Source: a virus. Taken from it: 64,000 nucleotides of DNA. The stretch is taken from positions 28,803 through 92,802 of IMG/VR virus record IMGVR_UViG_3300042566_000180. One strand, given 5' to 3'. Below are positions 9,531-16,824 of the stretch, in pieces; position 1 is the stretch's first letter, and every line of letters starts with the position of its first letter. The notes under the pieces are model-generated. The model did no database searches and was not told the DNA's origin. It saw only the letters and a list, made by a program, of their open reading frames with translations. Both the position numbers and the translations under genes were made by a program.

Positions 9531-10079
9531 GTAACATTAGCCTGGACACCTGGCGTAGGGTCTACATCTCAGAGTGTGCAATATAAACTTGCAACAACTA
9601 CTTCATGGACTACTTTTAGTACTGTGTCGGGTACAACTGCTACGGTGAATGTTACTGGACTTAGTGATAATTTAATTTATGATTTTAGAATCACTACTGC
9701 TTGTAATGGTGGAACATCTACAGTAAGTCCTACTGTACAAAAGATTAATATAATTTGTCCAACGGTTACTATAACACCAGCTTCTACAAGTTTGTCTTAT
9801 AGTTTTCCAGAGATTGGTGGATCAGTGACAACTTATTCTGTTAAGTTATTTGACTCAACAGGTAACTCAGAACTAGCTTCACAAACTCCTACAGGAACTA
9901 CAACTCTTACAGGAACTTTTAGTAGTTTAACTGCTAGTACAACTTATAAACTTAGAGTGATTCCTACAGCAGGAACATTTACTAAAACTGATTGTGCGTT
10001 TACAACTGGTGTGACATCTGCTCCTCCTGTATGTAACGCTCCTACAAACGTAACTGCTGAATTAACAGCTCAACCATAA
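9525..10079 (+). CDS. Tandem Fn3-domain virion protein (possible frameshift extension of the upstream gene)
   Basis: This 184-residue frame encodes two Fn3-like domains: residues 1-70 (LAWTPG, later GLSDNLIYDFRI) and about 75-165 (GTFSSLTASTTYKLRV). The first domain lacks its A strand, which appears at the end of the upstream frame. It starts one base after the upstream stop. The C-terminus (CNAPTNVTAELTAQP) looks like the start of another Fn3 domain that is not continued in any frame. Such domains on phage virions are thought to bind cell-surface glycans or stabilise appendages. Either it is made separately by reinitiation or only as a fusion with the 411-residue protein. Confidence 0.7.
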   Translation: MNVTLAWTPGVGSTSQSVQYKLATTTSWTTFSTVSGTTATVNVTGLSDNLIYDFRITTACNGGTSTVSPTVQKINIICPTVTITPASTSLSYSFPEIGGSVTTYSVKLFDSTGNSELASQTPTGTTTLTGTFSSLTASTTYKLRVIPTAGTFTKTDCAFTTGVTSAPPVCNAPTNVTAELTAQP

Positions 10080-10104
10080 TATAAACTTTTAATAATATAA
10101 GACT

Positions 10105-10761
10105 ATGTCATGCGGTTGTAACGATACTCCCCTACCATTAGGTAACTGCAACGATGGTTGTGCAGATTGCCAACCTACTAACGCAATTAATTTGACACCA
10201 TGTGTTGGTGGAGAAGTTTGTGATGAACTTATTGTAGCTGATTGCACCAAGTTTATTGGTTCAAATTTACCTGCATTATCTATTTTAGATGGTGATAGAT
10301 TGACAACTGTATTGACTAAGTTACATAAAGTTGTTAATTCATTATTAGTTACTCCAATTGCTAGAATCAATTATACAGCTACTTCAACTACTACTACACC
10401 AATGGTAGTAAGATATTTAGGTTTAGGTCCAATTTATACATCAGCTGCTGGAGCAACCGGATCTACTACAACTATTGTTGTAGGTTCAACTACAGGTCTT
10501 GTTGCTGGCATGACTGTTGAAGTTACTGCTGGTGTTGGAGCTTTTCCTGCAAACACTACAGTTGTTTCTGTTACTAATGCTACAGCTTTTGTAGTTTCTG
10601 CTGCACCGACTACAGCATTGTCTGGTGGTGCTACAGTTATTACTGCAACAGGAACTGATCATCAAATATTTACAATTACAGTAGTTCAAGGAACACCAAG
10701 AATATTTAGAGCATTTGTCGGCTCACCAGTTAAAGTGAGTGGTACAGGTACAATTCTATAA
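10105..10761 (+). CDS. Cys-rich virion appendage protein
   Basis: A 218-residue protein with a cysteine-dense N-terminus (MSCGCNDTPLPLGNCNDGC) that resembles the Cys-rich start of the 411-residue appendage protein two genes upstream. A Thr/Val/Gly-rich beta region follows, including a TTTIVVGSTTGLVAGMTVEV segment typical of fibre or spike beta-sandwich modules. No catalytic motif is visible. Its cysteines may form intersubunit disulfides or bind metal outside the cell. A fibre or spike subunit is likely from neighbourhood and composition. Confidence 0.65.
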   Translation: MSCGCNDTPLPLGNCNDGCADCQPTNAINLTPCVGGEVCDELIVADCTKFIGSNLPALSILDGDRLTTVLTKLHKVVNSLLVTPIARINYTATSTTTTPMVVRYLGLGPIYTSAAGATGSTTTIVVGSTTGLVAGMTVEVTAGVGAFPANTTVVSVTNATAFVVSAAPTTALSGGATVITATGTDHQIFTITVVQGTPRIFRAFVGSPVKVSGTGTIL

Positions 10762-10772
10762 TAAATAACCAT

Positions 10773-11210
10773 ATGCCAGTAGCACCTTGTAATGTATTAA
10801 AGACTTTAACTATTCAGTATTCTACAGCTAGTATTATGCCTGATAGTGGATATACTGTTCAGTGGAAAATTGTAGGAGATGATGTTTGGTATACAGAACC
10901 TAATAAAAGAGCTAACCCTATTGTAATATCTGGAGTACCAGCTTGTTATCCTTTAGAAGTTAAACTATTAGTTGATTGTGGTTCAGGTTTAGAAGTAGTC
11001 GAAACATTTGGCGTACAAGGAACTGGTGGTTCTGTTTGTTACGAATTTGAACTTCTTGATAATGCTGAATACTCATATACACCATGCGGTGGTTCAACAG
11101 CTGTAACAGTATTTAATTCTACAGGCTTATCAACACCACAAATAGTATGTGCCATTGACGGATCAGTTAGTGGTGGTAGCTACACTCGTAAAAATCAATG
11201 TTTAGGATAA
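10773..11210 (+). CDS. Fn3-like domain virion protein
   Basis: A 145-residue protein starting 11 bases after the previous stop. Residues 5-75 fit a single Fn3-like domain (LTIQYSTAS...SGYTVQWKI...VWYTEP), and the C-terminal half contains spaced cysteines (CYEFELLDN, YTPCGGST). Its first domain resembles the first domain of the 11215 gene and the whole of the 12536 gene, so these appear to be paralogous single-domain modules. Probable role: surface-exposed appendage subunit. Confidence 0.65.
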   Translation: MPVAPCNVLKTLTIQYSTASIMPDSGYTVQWKIVGDDVWYTEPNKRANPIVISGVPACYPLEVKLLVDCGSGLEVVETFGVQGTGGSVCYEFELLDNAEYSYTPCGGSTAVTVFNSTGLSTPQIVCAIDGSVSGGSYTRKNQCLG

Positions 11211-11214
11211 TTAG

Positions 11215-12333
11215 ATGGCTAATCAATTAACTATAAATTTTACTGCAGCTAGTCCAGCACCGTCTGGAGGATATCTAGTTAGATATTGGGAAACTAGTAC
11301 ACCTGGAACAGTATTAACTACAACTGTTACAAGTAGTCCTGCCGTTATAAGTAATTTATCTGGATATGATTATACTGGTACTATTGAGTCAGTTTGTAGC
11401 TTTGGTAACTCTACTAGAGTAAACTTTACAGACGTTGTTTGTAATGTAACATTTAATATTTCTTCTACATCTCCAACTAATCAGCAAGGTACTAATGGTA
11501 CTGCTACAATTAGTAATATTGTAGGCGGTTCTGGTTCATATACATATAGCTGGAATACATCTCCTGTACAAACAACAATAACTGCTACTGGTTTAACTGG
11601 TGGTCAAACATATATTGCTACTGTTACAGATACTATTACGGGTTGTGTAAATACAGAAAACATTGTAATTGGTGAAACAAACTTTACGTTTGATGCTGAT
11701 TACATGGTAGTAACTTATCAGTTTACTAATGGTACAGACTTAGATACACGTACAAGAATAGTATCTATTGATGGTACAACTTATGCTGATCAAAATGGTC
11801 AAGGTAAACATATTGGTTATGGTCAGTACTTAAGAACTCCGCAATCTGCAGGGTATATAAACAGTGGTAATGTTTGTGATATGGTTGTTAAACCATTAGC
11901 AATGTGGGGTGGAGATAATCAACTTCAAGGTTTTGAAACTGTATTAATTGACTTTACACAGCTTGGAGCTGGTCAAAATGAGGTAGTAATTGATTGTCGT
12001 GCGTTATGGTGGGTAACTTTAGGTACTAATCCTGTTAATATAAGTTTTACTCTTTATAAAGGAGGATGTATGATTAAGCAAGGTCCTTCTCCAGGTAGTC
12101 CAGCATTTGGTTATACTAACCCTACAGCTACAGCAACTTTAGTAGGAACATCTGCAAGTAAAGTTATTACAGCTAGAAATAATGGCGGCACGGCTACAGG
12201 ATCTTCTGATTTAGAAAGTCCTAATGTTAATGCGGCTATATCAAGAGGTCAGCGTTTAGCTGTTATTACATATAACAGATCTACAAACGTAGGTAACATA
12301 GATACTAATGATACAACAACACCTGTCGTATAA
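11215..12333 (+). CDS. Virion protein with Fn3-like domain and SprB-type repeat
   Basis: A 372-residue protein. Residues 1-75 form an Fn3-like domain (LTINFTAASPAPSGGYLVRYW). Residues about 80-155 match the SprB-repeat pattern (NGTATISNIVGGSGSYTYSW, then TGLTGGQTYIATVTD and a TGC motif), known from the large gliding adhesin SprB and other secreted proteins of Flavobacteriia. Residues 160-372 form a separate beta-rich domain without a recognised family. The stop overlaps the next start (TAATG). The SprB-type unit suggests that the phage acquired a host adhesin module, which supports a flavobacterial host and a role in cell-surface attachment. Confidence 0.75.
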   Translation: MANQLTINFTAASPAPSGGYLVRYWETSTPGTVLTTTVTSSPAVISNLSGYDYTGTIESVCSFGNSTRVNFTDVVCNVTFNISSTSPTNQQGTNGTATISNIVGGSGSYTYSWNTSPVQTTITATGLTGGQTYIATVTDTITGCVNTENIVIGETNFTFDADYMVVTYQFTNGTDLDTRTRIVSIDGTTYADQNGQGKHIGYGQYLRTPQSAGYINSGNVCDMVVKPLAMWGGDNQLQGFETVLIDFTQLGAGQNEVVIDCRALWWVTLGTNPVNISFTLYKGGCMIKQGPSPGSPAFGYTNPTATATLVGTSASKVITARNNGGTATGSSDLESPNVNAAISRGQRLAVITYNRSTNVGNIDTNDTTTPVV

Positions 12334-12536
12334 TGAAAGAATTAACAGCTATAGTAGAAAATAATTTAGGAATGGATAATGTAATCCATGCTTCATATGA
12401 TCTTAACGGTTCCCACTATACTATTTATAAAGAATATGATGGTATGAAAAACGTGGTAATGAAAGATTATAATACACTTAGTCCATTCTTTAATAATCTT
12501 ATTGAAGCAGATAACTGGATAAATACTAATTCATAA
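12333..12536 (+). CDS. Hypothetical small protein between Ig-like genes
   Basis: A 67-residue acidic protein with overlapping TAATG junctions at both ends, so it is translationally coupled to the Fn3-like genes on each side. Unlike them it is rich in Asn, Asp and Lys and has no Fn3 pattern. No motif, signal or membrane segment is recognisable. Its tight coupling suggests a chaperone or accessory to the adjacent fibre modules, which is inference from position only. Confidence 0.6.
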   Translation: MKELTAIVENNLGMDNVIHASYDLNGSHYTIYKEYDGMKNVVMKDYNTLSPFFNNLIEADNWINTNS

Positions 12537-12763
12537 TGCCAACTTTAAATATAACTTTTCCAGCAGTAGTACCGACTCCTTCGTTGGGGTATAGGGTAAA
12601 GTATTGGCCTACTACTAATCCTTCAGACGTAACTACAACTCTTACACCTACAAATTTATTAATAGTTACAGGATTAACAGAATCATCGTATACTGGTACT
12701 GTAGAAGCAAATTGTGGTGGTGGAACTTATGGATCACCAAGGAGCTTTACTACAGTAGTTTAA
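12536..12763 (+). CDS. Single Fn3-like domain protein
   Basis: A 75-residue protein consisting of one Fn3-like domain (LNITFPAVVPTPSLGYRVKYW, then TGLTESSYTGTVEANC). It aligns by eye over its whole length with residues 1-75 of the 11215 protein, including GYxVxYWxTxxP and YTGTxExxC, so the two are paralogous. The start overlaps the previous stop (TAATG) and a terminator follows 45 bases after the stop, so it closes this operon. It is probably a decoration or fibre module. Confidence 0.65.
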   Translation: MPTLNITFPAVVPTPSLGYRVKYWPTTNPSDVTTTLTPTNLLIVTGLTESSYTGTVEANCGGGTYGSPRSFTTVV

Positions 12764-12807
12764 AATATAAAAAAGTCAGTGGTTTTGTTGGTTTCCATCT
12801 GGCAAAC

Positions 12808-12845
12808 AAGACCCCTGGTGTTTCTACATCGGGGGTTTCTTTTTA
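12808..12845 (+). terminator. Rho-independent terminator
   Basis: AAGACCCC pairs with GGGGTTT (seven pairs including one G-U), with a 16-base loop followed by CTTTTT. It lies between the Fn3 cluster and the phosphoesterase gene. Bases 12846-12930 are A/T-rich leader without a clear promoter match. Confidence 0.75.
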
Positions 12846-12930
12846 ACCAATGTTAGTAAGTTGTGTATAAAAAATAATTAGAGTGATAAATTACGTCTAG
12901 CTTTATACACCATATACCAAAATACAACGT

Positions 12931-14247
12931 ATGACACTAATCAACCAGGTGTATGGCTCCTTCAAATGGAAAAAAACAGATGAGTTCTGTGCCATAAAAT
13001 TAGGGATTTCTTTAGAGAAATACCAAGAAATCAAAAAACAAATTTTACAAACTAAGAGTCTTTTACAAGACGAACTGGACACACAACTAATAAACTTTGC
13101 TGGACAAAGAATGTTAGAACTCATTGATGATGAGGCAATTAAGTCACAGTATATCACCCAACTTGAAGATAGTTTAGTAGAAGCTATCAATCAAAACAAA
13201 GAAAAGGTGGTAGAGTTTAAAGAAAACTTGGATGATGGTACAGCAGAAATAAAAGGTATAGCCTTTGCTGAACCTAAAAGTCCAGAAGAAATTATTAGAA
13301 TACTTAAGATAGACACTGATAAGTGGAAGCTTAGTTCTTATTGGAATAAACAACACAAAGATTACTGGTTGGTTTCTGCTATGGTCACTCAGAAACAACT
13401 GGAGCCGAAAGACTTTTTAGCTGAAACGCTAAAGTCATTTCAACCTGTATATAAACCCGTTGCAGAGGTTTTTATAAATGAAAGTTTTGACCAGCCTACG
13501 GTGGGGATCTTGTCTATACAGGATCTCCATTTTGGTAAAGAGGGTAACCTATCTATAGTAGATGACTTTAAAGAAAGCATTAAGAGTCTTGTACTAAGAT
13601 CTTATCATGCTCATATGGTCGAAAAGATCATATATGTGATTGGAGGGGACCTTCTTAACATGGATACCTTTAGTGGACTAACTACTAAGGGAACACCTGT
13701 AGACTCTGACCTTAGAGCTCAGGATGCCTATGATGAGGCTTTTGACGCAATGTTCTGGTCAATTAACTTTATTAAGCAGTTCTGTAAAGAACTAGAGGTG
13801 GTTTACCTACCTGGTAACCATGACCGTTTATCTTCCTACCATTTAGTACATGCACTATCTAAGTGCTTTACACAAGAAATTTCTATTACGTTTAATGCCA
13901 ACTACGCTGAAAGAAAGGTTATCACATGGGGTGAGAACTTCTTTGCATTTGAACATGGTGACGTAACTAAGAAAAACACACCTCTCGTTTATGCTACTGA
14001 GTTCCCTTTACAATGGGGTATGACTAGCTTTAGAACTTGTTACACTGGACACTTTCATACTAAGAAAGTAGTAGAATTTGTAACAGATAATGAGGTACAT
14101 GGCTTCTCAATTAAACATCTTCCTTCTTTATCTAAGTCAGATTATTGGCATTATCACAACAAGTTTACGGGGTCTAAGCGTCAAGCAGTTATGGAAATCC
14201 ACCACTTGACCAAAGGTAAAATATCAGAGTTTACTCATAATGCTTAA
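12931..14247 (+). CDS. Calcineurin-like metallophosphoesterase with N-terminal helical domain
   Basis: A 438-residue protein. The C-terminal two thirds carry the metal-binding motifs of the calcineurin-like phosphoesterase fold in order: QDLH (Asp198, His200), GGDLLN, GNHDR (295-299), FEHGD and GHFH (373-376). The N-terminal ~180 residues are helical and charged, and the first 40 (KTDEFCAIKLGISLEKYQEI) resemble a small helix-turn-helix. This class includes phosphodiesterases and nucleases, and the substrate cannot be assigned. The gene opens the unit that continues into the ring and muzzle genes, which is an odd place for an enzyme. It could be packaged or act in late DNA processing. Confidence 0.8.
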   Translation: MTLINQVYGSFKWKKTDEFCAIKLGISLEKYQEIKKQILQTKSLLQDELDTQLINFAGQRMLELIDDEAIKSQYITQLEDSLVEAINQNKEKVVEFKENLDDGTAEIKGIAFAEPKSPEEIIRILKIDTDKWKLSSYWNKQHKDYWLVSAMVTQKQLEPKDFLAETLKSFQPVYKPVAEVFINESFDQPTVGILSIQDLHFGKEGNLSIVDDFKESIKSLVLRSYHAHMVEKIIYVIGGDLLNMDTFSGLTTKGTPVDSDLRAQDAYDEAFDAMFWSINFIKQFCKELEVVYLPGNHDRLSSYHLVHALSKCFTQEISITFNANYAERKVITWGENFFAFEHGDVTKKNTPLVYATEFPLQWGMTSFRTCYTGHFHTKKVVEFVTDNEVHGFSIKHLPSLSKSDYWHYHNKFTGSKRQAVMEIHHLTKGKISEFTHNA

Positions 14248-14283
14248 ACCCTGAAAGTTTAAGTAGGAAACCTCGTAGATTTT

Positions 14284-14302
14284 TCGTAAATTATTAATGT
14301 AG
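14284..14302 (+). promoter_or_regulatory. Promoter-like motif P3
   Basis: TCGTAAATTATTAATGTAG, preceded by TAGATTTT at 14276-14283, resembles the P2 and P4 sites (GTAtATTATat.TGTA). It ends only eight bases before the GTG start at 14310, so if it is a promoter the leader is very short. Confidence 0.35.
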
Positions 14303-14309
14303 CGGAATA

Positions 14310-14894
14310 GTGAAAACATATAAAAGACCTGACCTCAATGCTCCTAGGTATAGATCTAAGAAGTTAAACTTTACAAACGTAGAGTTTTACAATAGGTTCA
14401 TACAAGAGCACCCAAAGAACGCTTCTTTAACCATAGACAAGTTTAAAGAAGTAATATCCACATTTAATGGTAAACTTTGGGAAACAGCTATTAATGAACG
14501 TGATGGTGTAGAACTACCAGAACAGTTAGGTAATTTATTTATTGGATCTTGCCCACGAAAGAAAAGACACAATACTAACTACAAGATATCTAACGAACTT
14601 GGTTCTAAGGTACAGTTTCAGAACTGGGAAAGTGATAACTACGTAGCTAAAATTTTGTACACAAACTATGAGACTAAGTATCGTTTTAAAAACAATGAGA
14701 TGTGGTCTTTTACTGGTGTAAGAGATTTTAAAAGAACGGTGGCTAAAACATATCCTGAAAACTGGAAAAGATATATACTACTTGATAACATGATTAAAGT
14801 GAGTAGAATCTTTAGAAAGCAGAAAATTCAGGACTTTATTAAAAATGAAACGGAACAACTGTTAGAACAGTATGATGAGTTTAATCTGGATTAA
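14310..14894 (+). CDS. Conserved late-region protein of unknown function (GTG start)
   Basis: A 194-residue basic protein (MKTYKRPDLNAPRYRSKKLN) beginning with GTG; no ATG lies close upstream in frame. It has helical ends and aromatic-rich middle segments, with a CPRKKRHNTNYKISN stretch that could bind nucleic acid. The next gene follows after two bases. Its position just before the ring-like genes suggests a role in tail or connector assembly. No enzymatic motif is recognised. Confidence 0.65.
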   Translation: MKTYKRPDLNAPRYRSKKLNFTNVEFYNRFIQEHPKNASLTIDKFKEVISTFNGKLWETAINERDGVELPEQLGNLFIGSCPRKKRHNTNYKISNELGSKVQFQNWESDNYVAKILYTNYETKYRFKNNEMWSFTGVRDFKRTVAKTYPENWKRYILLDNMIKVSRIFRKQKIQDFIKNETEQLLEQYDEFNLD

Positions 14895-14896
14895 CC

Positions 14897-15571
14897 ATGG
14901 CTAAAACTACTATAGGAGATGTAATCTCTAGAATGCGTACACAGATAAAAGCAGTTAGACAAGATGCTTTCTTGACTGACAGAGCTATCTATGCTTTTAT
15001 ATTAAAGCATGCTAAGTGGTTGATGAAACGTGAAGATGGTAAGAACCAACTTCTTAGTTATTCTGGTGTTGTTCAAACTATGGATTATGTAGAACTTATT
15101 GAAGTGGATAAAGTGGAGGCATGCTGCACAGGCTTAACTTCTGATTGTAAAATCAAACGTACAAAAGAGAAGATGCCAATTTTTATGCAGGGTTTTTATG
15201 GTCCACTAATTAGAGCTACCACATCTATTGATGGTTCTCAAAGCGTAAGTTCAACCAATCCAGGTACTTACATGGCAATGACTAAATCTAAAAACTTTAA
15301 GTTTAATAAGTCAAAATACTTTTGGTATTTAAATGACTACTTATACTTTCCTAATTTAGAATGGGATGCTGTACGTATAGAGGGAATCTTTGAAGAAGAT
15401 ATTTCTATGTTTACTTGTGCAGATGACAGTTGTGTTCAAAAAACAGATCAACCGTTTAATGTACCAGATTATTTATTTGGTGAGATAGAGAACAACGTAT
15501 TTAAGGATCTTATGGGAATGATGCAAATTCCTTCAGATACTGCTCAAGATAAACAAAGTGGATTACGATGA
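14897..15571 (+). CDS. Tail ring/connector-like protein
   Basis: A 224-residue protein starting MAKTTIGDVISRMRTQIKAV. The helical N-terminus, beta centre with a short CC/C cluster, and C-terminal segment DQPFNVPDYLFGEIENNVF followed by a small helical tail resemble the ring (tail-tubular, adaptor-type) proteins of crAss-like phages. In that group several ring proteins stack between portal and muzzle. The next gene overlaps its stop by four bases (ATGA). The assignment rests on size, order and general resemblance rather than a catalytic motif. Confidence 0.6.
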   Translation: MAKTTIGDVISRMRTQIKAVRQDAFLTDRAIYAFILKHAKWLMKREDGKNQLLSYSGVVQTMDYVELIEVDKVEACCTGLTSDCKIKRTKEKMPIFMQGFYGPLIRATTSIDGSQSVSSTNPGTYMAMTKSKNFKFNKSKYFWYLNDYLYFPNLEWDAVRIEGIFEEDISMFTCADDSCVQKTDQPFNVPDYLFGEIENNVFKDLMGMMQIPSDTAQDKQSGLR

Positions 15572-16461
15572 AAACTGAATTACAATATAGAACTTTTAAC
15601 CAACTTCTTGATGAAGTTTCGGTGGATTTTAGTACGTATAGTAATGAGGGCATGATTGAAGCTGGTCAGCTTATTAAGGTGGCTCAGCGTGTAAGTTATG
15701 ATTTAGGTTTAAGAATTCATGGAACTAAAGAAAAGATAATTGACATAGAAAAGAATAAGGCTAAGTTACCTGATGATTTCTATGTGTTAAACTATGCATA
15801 CTTGTGTGGAGAGGTAACAGCTACTTATCCTGTAATGCATGGTCGTCATACTGAGAATGTTATACTTGATCCTAGACATTGCAAAACTGTAGATGGTAAG
15901 AATGTATGTAATAAATGCGGAGAAGTTGACACTACTTGTCTTTGTGAAAGAACATACAGTGTAGAGTGTAAGACAGGTGAGAAGATATATGTACAGGTTG
16001 TAGAAAAGCGTAAGTATGAAACTAGGACTTACAACAACTTTGAAAAGATAAGTATCTCTACTTCTACAGGAAGAATAGATGCTTTAAACGATAGTGGTAA
16101 AAACGGATATATTAAGAATGGTTTTGTTTATAGTAATGTAGAAGAAGGAAAACTATTTATATCATATCAAGGTGCATTACAAGATGATGATGGTAATTTA
16201 TTGGTATTAGATCATCCTGTAATTAATGAGTATTATGAATATGCTATGAAGCAGCGTATTCTAGAAAACTTATACATGAACGGGGAGGATGTTTCTCAAA
16301 GAATTCAGCTAGTAGAGCAGCGTTTAAGAGCAGCAAGAAATAATGCATTAAGTATTGTTAACACTCCTGACTTTGCAGAAATGTATAAGTTATGGCAAAC
16401 AAATCGTAAAGCTATGTATAGTAAGTATTACGATATGTTTAAATCAACAGAGGGATTGTAA
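15568..16461 (+). CDS. Tail ring/connector-like protein
   Basis: A 297-residue protein overlapping the upstream gene by ATGA. It begins with a helical domain (FNQLLDEVSVDFSTYSNEGM...LIKVAQRVSYDLGL) and has a cysteine cluster in the middle (CNKCGEVDTTCLC), which may bind zinc. The C-terminus is a long helix (NEYYEYAMKQRILENLYMNG) like other phage connector-ring subunits. Together with the 224-residue protein it would form the stacked rings of a short tail. The zinc-type cysteine cluster is an added feature I cannot match to a known ring family. Confidence 0.6.
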   Translation: MKTELQYRTFNQLLDEVSVDFSTYSNEGMIEAGQLIKVAQRVSYDLGLRIHGTKEKIIDIEKNKAKLPDDFYVLNYAYLCGEVTATYPVMHGRHTENVILDPRHCKTVDGKNVCNKCGEVDTTCLCERTYSVECKTGEKIYVQVVEKRKYETRTYNNFEKISISTSTGRIDALNDSGKNGYIKNGFVYSNVEEGKLFISYQGALQDDDGNLLVLDHPVINEYYEYAMKQRILENLYMNGEDVSQRIQLVEQRLRAARNNALSIVNTPDFAEMYKLWQTNRKAMYSKYYDMFKSTEGL

Positions 16462-16464
16462 TGT

Positions 16465-16824
16465 ATGAAGCTAAGCACCACGATAAATTTACCTACTTAT
16501 AGTTGTAAGATAATTATAAGTATAGTTGACAGTGTTGCTGCTGAAGCAGAGAAGATTTACAAGAAGTGCAAAATAAAAGATGATTTTGGTGATGAAGCAG
16601 AAGGAGCTTTGATTATGCATGATATAGATGTTTACTATTTATTACTAGGTGTTAAATATCTAACGCATAACACAATAGCTCACGAGATGTTTCACGCTGT
16701 AGTTAGAGTGACAGAAGATAGAGGAATATCAGATGAAGAAGCTCAAGCATGGTTAGCTGGACATTTAACCGCAGTGGTATATAAATTTTTAGAAAAGAAG
16801 AAGCTGGAAATAAAACATGGCTGA
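16465..16824 (+). CDS. Small HExxH zinc-metallopeptidase-like protein
   Basis: A 119-residue protein with a single clear HEMFH motif near residue 73, followed by a helix containing EDRGISDEEAQAWLAGHLT. The downstream acidic residue could act as third zinc ligand as in gluzincin-type peptidases. This is a minimal metallopeptidase fold seen in phage genomes. The gene lies between ring and muzzle genes and overlaps the muzzle start by eight bases, so it is probably made in step with it. It could process tail or cargo proteins during assembly, but the substrate is unknown. Confidence 0.65.
   Translation: MKLSTTINLPTYSCKIIISIVDSVAAEAEKIYKKCKIKDDFGDEAEGALIMHDIDVYYLLLGVKYLTHNTIAHEMFHAVVRVTEDRGISDEEAQAWLAGHLTAVVYKFLEKKKLEIKHG

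Noticed and set aside
10486-10689. Minus-strand frame with many Cys, Asn and Ser
   Set aside because: Its composition is the reverse reading of Thr/Val/Gly codons in the appendage gene (aca/gtt/gct), so it is a shadow, not a cysteine-rich peptide.
12846-12930. Possible promoter (TTGTGTATAAA) before the phosphoesterase gene
   Set aside because: The similarity to the four promoter-like motifs is limited to a few A/T-rich bases and lacks the TGTA element, so it was not listed as a feature.
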